Origin: CAZLLV01 sp964560325
GTDB lineage: Bacteria > Acidobacteriota > Thermoanaerobaculia > Multivoradales > DATKCC01
Length of the DNA stretch: 33,972 nt
Assembly: GCA_964560325.1 (NCBI GenBank)
Contig: CAZLLV010000440.1
Location: forward strand, 1-33,972
Reading direction: 5' to 3'
In this document: positions 29,988 through 33,972 of the stretch, piece by piece
Layout of the letters: each line of letters opens with the position of its first letter
Position numbering within the stretch: position 1 is the stretch's first letter
Position numbers and translations under genes: made by a program
Notes under the pieces: generated by a model
What the model was told of the DNA's origin: nothing
The model's input: only the letters and a program-made list of their open reading frames with translations
Databases searched by the model: none

Positions 29988-31825
29988 GGCGCCCCTCCCC
30001 TCGTGCCCGGGTCCGCGGGCGGCGACGGCGGGTCGGTCGAGCGGGGGTCCGGGCGGACGGGCGGGTCGGGCATCTCGATGGCGTCGTATCGGGCGGGCAT
30101 CACCGGGCCCTCCGACGCGAGGATCGTGCCGGACTCCGGAGGGCCTGCCGGAGCCTGCGGCTCGGGCGGATCGGGCGCCACGCCGAGGTAGGGCAGCACC
30201 CGGCTCGCGATCGCCGAGAAGACCGGCGCCGCCACGATCCCGCCGGCGGTGACGCCCGAGCGCGGCTCGTCGATCGCCACCATGCCGGCGATGACCGGCT
30301 GGCGCGCCGGGGCGAAGCCGACGAAGTTGGGCACGAAGCGGGTCTGCGAGTAGCGGCCGTCGACGATCTTCTGCGCGGTCCCGGTCTTGCCCGCCAGCCG
30401 GTAGCCGGGGATCGCCGCCCCCTGCGCCGTGCCGCCCGGCTCGAACACCGACTCCAGCATGCGCTCGAGCTGGAGCGCCGTCGACTCCGAGATCGCCGGC
30501 GCCCGCTCGACCGGCCGCGTCTCCTCGATCGTCTCCCCCGCGACCGCCCGCACCAGGTAGGGGCGGAAGAGCCGGCCGCGGTTCGCCACGGCCGCGATCG
30601 CGGCCGCGAGCTGAATCGGCGTCACCGCGACGCCCTGTCCGAACGACACGTAGGCCGGCGTCACCTTGCTCCAGGCCCCGAGCTCGCGCAGGCCGCCCGA
30701 GCTCTCCCCGGGCAAATCGACGCCGGTGCGCTCGCCGAAGCCGAAGCTGCGGATCGTCTCGTACAGCGGCTCCGCCCCCACCCGCATGCCGAGCTTGATC
30801 GCCCCGACGTTCGACGACTTGGCGAGCACGTCGCGGAAGGTCAGGACACCGTACGGGTGGTGGTCCCGGATGCGCGAACCGAAGACGGTGATCGCGCCCA
30901 TCTCGCAGTCGAAGGTGTCGGTCGGATCGACCAGGTTCGCCTCGAGCGCCGCCGCCGCGGTGATCACCTTGAAAGTCGAACCCGGCTCGTAGACGTCGGA
31001 GATCGGCCGGATCCGCTCGCCCTCCGGGTGCGCGAGCGCTCGGTTGGCGTCGTAGGGCGGATAGGTCGCCATCGCCAGCACCGCCCCGTCCGACGGGTCG
31101 AGGATCACCGCCCAGCCGCTCTTCGCCCGGTGCGCCTCGACCGCCGCCGCGAGCTCCTGCTCGACCACGTGCTGGACGCCGGCGTCGAGCGTGAGATAGA
31201 GGTCGCGGCCCGGGGTCGCCTCGACGAACGACAGATCGGGGAAGGCGAGCCGCCGGCCGCCCCGGTTGTCGCGGATCACCGGGCGCAGCGCGCCGCGGCC
31301 GGCGACCTCGTCGTCGTACAGGTACTCGAGGCCGCGCAGCCCCTCGTCGTCGGTCCCGACGTAGCCGAGCAGCGGCGCCGCCAGCTCGCGCATCGGGTAG
31401 TAGCGCTTCGACTCCTCGACGAACCCGACGCCGGCAAGGCCGAGCGCCTCGACCGCCTCGGCGGTCGGCGGGTCGAGCTTGCGGTCGATCCAGACCCAGT
31501 CGCGGCCGTCGGTCAGCCGGCGCTCGATCTCCGCGCGCTCCATGCCGAGGACGGGCGCCAGCGCCCCGGCGACCGCCGCCGGGTCTTCGATCTCGCGGGG
31601 CAGGGCGTAGAGCGAGTCGACCGGCACCGACACCGCCAGCTCCCGGCCCCGGGCGTCGTAGATCGTGCCGCGCGGCGGGTCGAGCTCCATCACCCGGAGC
31701 TGCTGGCTCGACGCGCGCTGCTGGTACTTCTCGTGGTCCCGCACCTGGAGCACCCCCAGGCGCGCGCCGATCAGCGCCAGCCAGGCGCCGACCAGGACGA
31801 GGACCACCACCAGGCGCGATTTCAT
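29984..31825 (-). CDS. ftsI: Septal transpeptidase FtsI (class B penicillin-binding protein)
   Basis: A 613-residue bitopic protein that cross-links septal peptidoglycan. Membrane anchor at about 5-24, PBP dimer domain from about 50 (DPPRGTIYDARGRELA), and transpeptidase motifs STFK (Ser283 nucleophile, Lys286), SSN at 337-339 and KTGT at 480-483. No PASTA repeats follow; instead the last 65 or so residues are Pro/Asp-rich and probably disordered. The start at 31825 overlaps ftsL (ATGA), and the stop overlaps murE. Cluster position identifies it as the division enzyme, working with FtsW. Confidence 0.97.
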   Translation of the reverse strand: MKSRLVVVLVLVGAWLALIGARLGVLQVRDHEKYQQRASSQQLRVMELDPPRGTIYDARGRELAVSVPVDSLYALPREIEDPAAVAGALAPVLGMERAEIERRLTDGRDWVWIDRKLDPPTAEAVEALGLAGVGFVEESKRYYPMRELAAPLLGYVGTDDEGLRGLEYLYDDEVAGRGALRPVIRDNRGGRRLAFPDLSFVEATPGRDLYLTLDAGVQHVVEQELAAAVEAHRAKSGWAVILDPSDGAVLAMATYPPYDANRALAHPEGERIRPISDVYEPGSTFKVITAAAALEANLVDPTDTFDCEMGAITVFGSRIRDHHPYGVLTFRDVLAKSSNVGAIKLGMRVGAEPLYETIRSFGFGERTGVDLPGESSGGLRELGAWSKVTPAYVSFGQGVAVTPIQLAAAIAAVANRGRLFRPYLVRAVAGETIEETRPVERAPAISESTALQLERMLESVFEPGGTAQGAAIPGYRLAGKTGTAQKIVDGRYSQTRFVPNFVGFAPARQPVIAGMVAIDEPRSGVTAGGIVAAPVFSAIASRVLPYLGVAPDPPEPQAPAGPPESGTILASEGPVMPARYDAIEMPDPPVRPDPRSTDPPSPPADPGTRGGAP

Positions 31826-32175
31826 CCGTCCCCCCCCGCGGGGTTCAGGAAGACCATCTGGTCGATCGTGGGCGGGCGCATCGCGAGCTCCTCGGTCGCC
31901 CGCTCCTCGATCCGGCTCGGGCTCGCGAGGTACGCCGCCTCCAGGCGCAGCCGGCTCTCCTGCCGCTCCAGGTCGTGCAGCCGCCCTTCGAGCACCTCGA
32001 TCGCGTAGCCGGCGTCGAGCACCTGGAGATGGATCCAGGTGAAGGCCGACAGCGAGAGCGCCACCGGGGCGAGGACCAGGAGGATCAACCCCAGCTCCTT
32101 CCACCGGCGGCGGTCGCGCTCGCGCACCAGGTACTCGTTCTCCACCGGGCGGTGGACGGCGTAGCTGCTCTTCAT
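31822..32175 (-). CDS. ftsL: Cell division protein FtsL-like
   Basis: A 117-residue bitopic protein. A basic cytoplasmic segment (RERDRRRW, 18-25) is followed by a membrane helix at about 28-48 and a leucine-zipper-like coiled coil at about 50-82 (VLEGRLHDLERQESRLRLEA). FtsL with its partner activates FtsW/FtsI. Sequence identity in this family is low; the call rests on topology, size and place between rsmH and ftsI. ATGA overlaps on both sides indicate coupling. Confidence 0.9.
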   Translation of the reverse strand: MKSSYAVHRPVENEYLVRERDRRRWKELGLILLVLAPVALSLSAFTWIHLQVLDAGYAIEVLEGRLHDLERQESRLRLEAAYLASPSRIEERATEELAMRPPTIDQMVFLNPAGGDG

Positions 32176-33212
32176 GACGACTCGACGGACCTCCGCAGCG
32201 CGGCGCGCAGCCGGGCCGAGCGTGCGCGCGGGTTCTCGGCCTCCTCGGCCGGCGTCGGCCGCACCGGCTTCTTGGTCAGCACCTCCAGGATGCGGCTCTC
32301 GGCGAGCGGCCGCCCGGTCACCTGGTCGATCTCGCCGCGGGCGAGGTCGCGCAGGGTGTTCTTGACGATCCGGTCCTCCAGGCTGTGGTACGAGATGACC
32401 ACCAGCCGCCCCTCGTCGTCGAGCAGGCCGACCACTTCGTCGAGGAAGCGCTCGAGCTCGTCGAGCTCCCGGTTGACCTCGATGCGCAGGGCCTGGAAGA
32501 CGCGGGTCGCCGGGTCGACCCGGCCCTCGCGGCGGCCGGTCGAGCCCGGGCGGATGCCCTTAGACTCCAGGATCACCTCGCGCAGGCGGGCGGTGGTGTC
32601 GATCGGAGCCCGCGTCTGGTCGTTGCGCACCCGGACGATGGCCCGCGCGATCCGGCGGGCCTGCCGCTCTTCGCCGTACTCTCTGAAGATCCGTTCCAAG
32701 TCGGCCTCCGCGTAGTCGTTCACCACGTCGGCGGCGGTGGGGCCGCCGCGGCCCATGCGCATGTCGAGGGGAGCGTCGAAGCGGAAGCTGAAGCCCCGCT
32801 CCGGCGTGTCGAGCTGCATCGAGGAGACGCCGAGATCGGCGAGGACGCCGGCGACCCGGGGCGGCTCCGCCGCGCCCACGGCTTCGGCCAGCAGGCGGCG
32901 AACGCCGGTGAAGGGGCCTTCGGCGAGCCGCACCCGGTCGCCGAAGCCGGCGAGCCGCTCGCGGGCGATCGCGAGGGCCGCAGGGTCGCGGTCGATCCCG
33001 ACCACCCGGGCGTCGTCCGACGCCTCCAGGATCGCCTCGGCGTGCCCGCCGAGACCGACCGTGCAATCGACGAAGAGGCCCCCGCGCTCCGGCGCGAGGT
33101 ACCGGAGCGTTTCGTCCACCAGCACGGGAAGATGGGCGGCATCCAAGGGCTCGTCCGTTTCCTCGGCGACCGCCGAGGGTGGTTTCGTCCGGAGCTCGTC
33201 ACGAGCTCTCAA
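32172..33212 (-). CDS. rsmH: 16S rRNA (cytosine-1402-N4)-methyltransferase
   Basis: About 346 residues if begun at the TTG at 33212, which overlaps the mraZ stop (TTGA), the same style of junction as elsewhere in the operon. A TTG at 33146 would give MDAAHLPVLVDETLRYL, the family's normal N-terminus, and 324 residues; this is an equal or better alternative. Motifs: HLPVLVDE, the SAM loop FVDCTVGLGGHAEAIL, GVLADLGVSSMQLD, and DMRMGRGGPTAADVVN. It methylates 16S rRNA C1402 in the decoding centre. No ATG start exists in the right frame. Confidence 0.95.
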   Translation of the reverse strand: MRARDELRTKPPSAVAEETDEPLDAAHLPVLVDETLRYLAPERGGLFVDCTVGLGGHAEAILEASDDARVVGIDRDPAALAIARERLAGFGDRVRLAEGPFTGVRRLLAEAVGAAEPPRVAGVLADLGVSSMQLDTPERGFSFRFDAPLDMRMGRGGPTAADVVNDYAEADLERIFREYGEERQARRIARAIVRVRNDQTRAPIDTTARLREVILESKGIRPGSTGRREGRVDPATRVFQALRIEVNRELDELERFLDEVVGLLDDEGRLVVISYHSLEDRIVKNTLRDLARGEIDQVTGRPLAESRILEVLTKKPVRPTPAEEAENPRARSARLRAALRRSVESS

Positions 33213-33649
33213 ATCTCCAGATCGCTCAGGGCACGGAAATCGTCCTCCGTGAACGGTTCGTCCGCGAGCCTCGACTCGAAGCTCTCGCGGTTCCAGACCA
33301 CCAGGTGCCCGAGGTGCGCGCTCACCACCACGTCGCCCACGATGTCGGCGCTCTCGCGCAGGATCGGCGGCACCACGATCCGTCCCTGCGCATCCAACCT
33401 TCCCTGCTGACCGAAGTAGTTGACCCGCTCCAGGTACTTCATGGCGGAGCGGTGAGTCGAGGGCAGAGTGGCAAGGCGGCTCTCGATCGCCTCCCACTCG
33501 GGCAAGGGGTAGATGAGGGCGGAGTCACCGACGACCGACGTGGTGAAGACGTCCGATCCCCACCGTTCCTCCATATAGGTCCGGAACGGAGTCGGGATCT
33601 TCAGACGACCCTTGTCGTCGATCTTGGCCGGTGCACTTCCCCTGAACAT
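33209..33649 (-). CDS. mraZ: Transcriptional regulator MraZ
   Basis: A 146-residue protein with two AbrB/SpoVT-like swapped-hairpin repeats: IDDKGRLKIPTPFR at 10-23 and LDAQGRIVVPPILR at 85-98. MraZ forms ring-shaped oligomers that bind direct repeats before its own gene and control the dcw operon. Such repeats are present upstream at 33691-33744. It is the first gene of the cluster; the start at 33649 has GGGGTAGGGAG just upstream. Confidence 0.96.
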   Translation of the reverse strand: MFRGSAPAKIDDKGRLKIPTPFRTYMEERWGSDVFTTSVVGDSALIYPLPEWEAIESRLATLPSTHRSAMKYLERVNYFGQQGRLDAQGRIVVPPILRESADIVGDVVVSAHLGHLVVWNRESFESRLADEPFTEDDFRALSDLEI

Positions 33650-33663
33650 GGCTCCCTACCCCA

Positions 33664-33677
33664 AAACCCGAGGGTTT
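33664..33677 (-). promoter_or_regulatory. Short hairpin in the mraZ leader
   Basis: AAACCC-GA-GGGTTT is a perfect 6-bp-arm inverted repeat close to the expected transcription start and about 15 bases from the ATG. With a 2-base loop it would be a tight structure or a protein site rather than a terminator. Confidence 0.35.
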
Positions 33678-33684
33678 GAAGGCC

Positions 33685-33713
33685 ACAGTACCAACGAAAA
33701 CCACTTTTGTCCA
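33685..33713 (-). promoter_or_regulatory. Promoter of mraZ and the dcw operon
   Basis: On the minus strand TGGACA (33713-33708), a 17-bp spacer and TACTGT (33690-33685) form a sigma-70 type promoter. The leader would be about 30 bases. The -35 and spacer lie inside the GTGG box array. Confidence 0.6.
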
Positions 33714-33744
33714 CATCATTCCACTCAGACCCACTTCGGACCAC
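33691..33744 (-). promoter_or_regulatory. MraZ-box array: GTGG every 10 bp
   Basis: On the minus strand GTGG begins at 33744, 33734, 33724, 33714 and 33704, each exactly 10 bp from the next, and TTGG at 33694 continues the register. MraZ is known to bind direct repeats with a GTGG/TGGG core about 10 bp apart before mraZ in other bacteria. The array covers the -35 box, fitting autorepression. Confidence 0.8.
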
Positions 33745-33769
33745 CGACCGGGGACACGGAGGCCTACCC

Positions 33770-33795
33770 GGGCGGAGACAGAGCTCCGCCCCTAC
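33770..33795 (-). repeat. REP-like palindrome with GTAG head
   Basis: On the minus strand GTAG (33795-33792) is followed directly by GGGCGGAG-CTCTGT-CTCCGCCC, a perfect 8-bp stem. A GTAG tetranucleotide next to a GC-rich hairpin is the form of REP elements mobilised by RAYT transposases. It lies between the upstream gene's stop and the MraZ boxes and may also act as that gene's terminator. Confidence 0.5.
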
Positions 33796-33830
33796 GACCG
33801 ACCGTCTGTTTCAGAAACGGGAAGGAATGA

Positions 33831-33971
33831 TCAACCGGGCGGGGGCTCCGCCTCCGGCGCGGGGCGCAGCGGTTCGCGGTCGACCTCCGGCTCCGCCGGG
33901 TCGACCGGGCCGGTCGGTCCGGTCGGCTCCACCGCCTCGAACTCCACGCCGTCGGCGTCGTCCTCGGCGTC
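33831..33971 (-). CDS. 3' end of an unidentified gene (acidic, Pro-rich tail)
   Basis: The minus strand carries 46 sense codons ending in TGA at 33833-33831. The translation is acidic and Pro-rich (DAEDDADGVEFEAVEPTGPT at the start, PEAEPPPG at the end) with strong GC bias at third positions, which suggests a real coding end, probably a disordered C-terminus. Nothing identifies the protein. It has the same orientation as the dcw cluster but is separated from it by the REP-like hairpin and the mraZ promoter. Confidence 0.5.
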   Translation of the reverse strand, partial: DAEDDADGVEFEAVEPTGPTGPVDPAEPEVDREPLRPAPEAEPPPG

Positions 33972-33972
33972 G

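Noticed and set aside
20829..33649. Numerous long plus-strand frames opposite the dcw genes (for example 21006-23069 and 24416-26335)
   Set aside because: All mirror strongly conserved mur and fts genes and give His/Arg/Asp/Glu-rich translations without motifs.

Overview
The window is about 34 kb of very GC-rich bacterial chromosome. A Gram-negative-type envelope is implied by an exported beta-barrel protein ending in Phe, a lipoprotein, and a MurE with the DNPR motif of meso-diaminopimelate enzymes. The kinase/sigma-54 giant regulator, DUF4388/PATAN signalling protein and BlaI/M56 pair together suggest Acidobacteriota (perhaps Thermoanaerobaculia-like) or a similar deep-branching Gram-negative phylum. 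That placement is an inference; no rRNA or other decisive marker is present.

Left part (1-9000). The 5' end of a ComF-like gene leaves the window on the minus strand, divergent from a small outer-membrane-barrel gene. A 161-bp imperfect palindrome separates that gene from a convergent TlpA-type thioredoxin. Divergent from tlpA is a 1796-residue regulator with the order kinase, STAND-like ATPase, TPR, GAF, sigma-54 AAA+ and Fis helix-turn-helix. A tRNA-Ala(GGC) with a near-consensus promoter follows, then a SAM methyltransferase and a Fic-family pseudogene that has lost its catalytic core.

Middle part (9000-17000). A three-gene signalling operon (stand-alone receiver, coiled-coil/GAF protein, PATAN plus pseudo-receiver plus GAF protein) converges on an exported DUF4412-like protein. 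Next comes a BlaI repressor and M56 metallopeptidase pair with a promoter-embedded operator; the peptidase has a long His/Asp-rich and coiled-coil tail in place of a penicillin-binding sensor. A lipoprotein and a diacylglycerol-kinase-family gene follow.

Right part (17000-33972). A complete division and cell wall (dcw) cluster lies on the minus strand: mraZ-rsmH-ftsL-ftsI-murE-murF-mraY-murD-ftsW-murG-murC-ftsQ-ftsA-ftsZ. Most junctions overlap by a few bases, so the genes are probably translationally coupled. Together they make UDP-MurNAc-pentapeptide (MurC-F), lipid I and II (MraY, MurG), the septal synthase (FtsW/FtsI), its regulators (FtsQ, FtsL) and the Z-ring (FtsA/FtsZ). murB and ddl are absent from the cluster. 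Upstream of mraZ is a register-perfect array of GTGG boxes at 10-bp spacing overlapping a promoter, which is a clear candidate for MraZ autoregulation, then a REP-like hairpin and the 3' end of an unidentified gene.

No CRISPR array, insertion sequence or phage module was seen. The most unusual items are the fused kinase/sigma-54 regulator, the MraZ box array, the large intergenic palindrome and the metal-binding-looking tail of the M56 protein.
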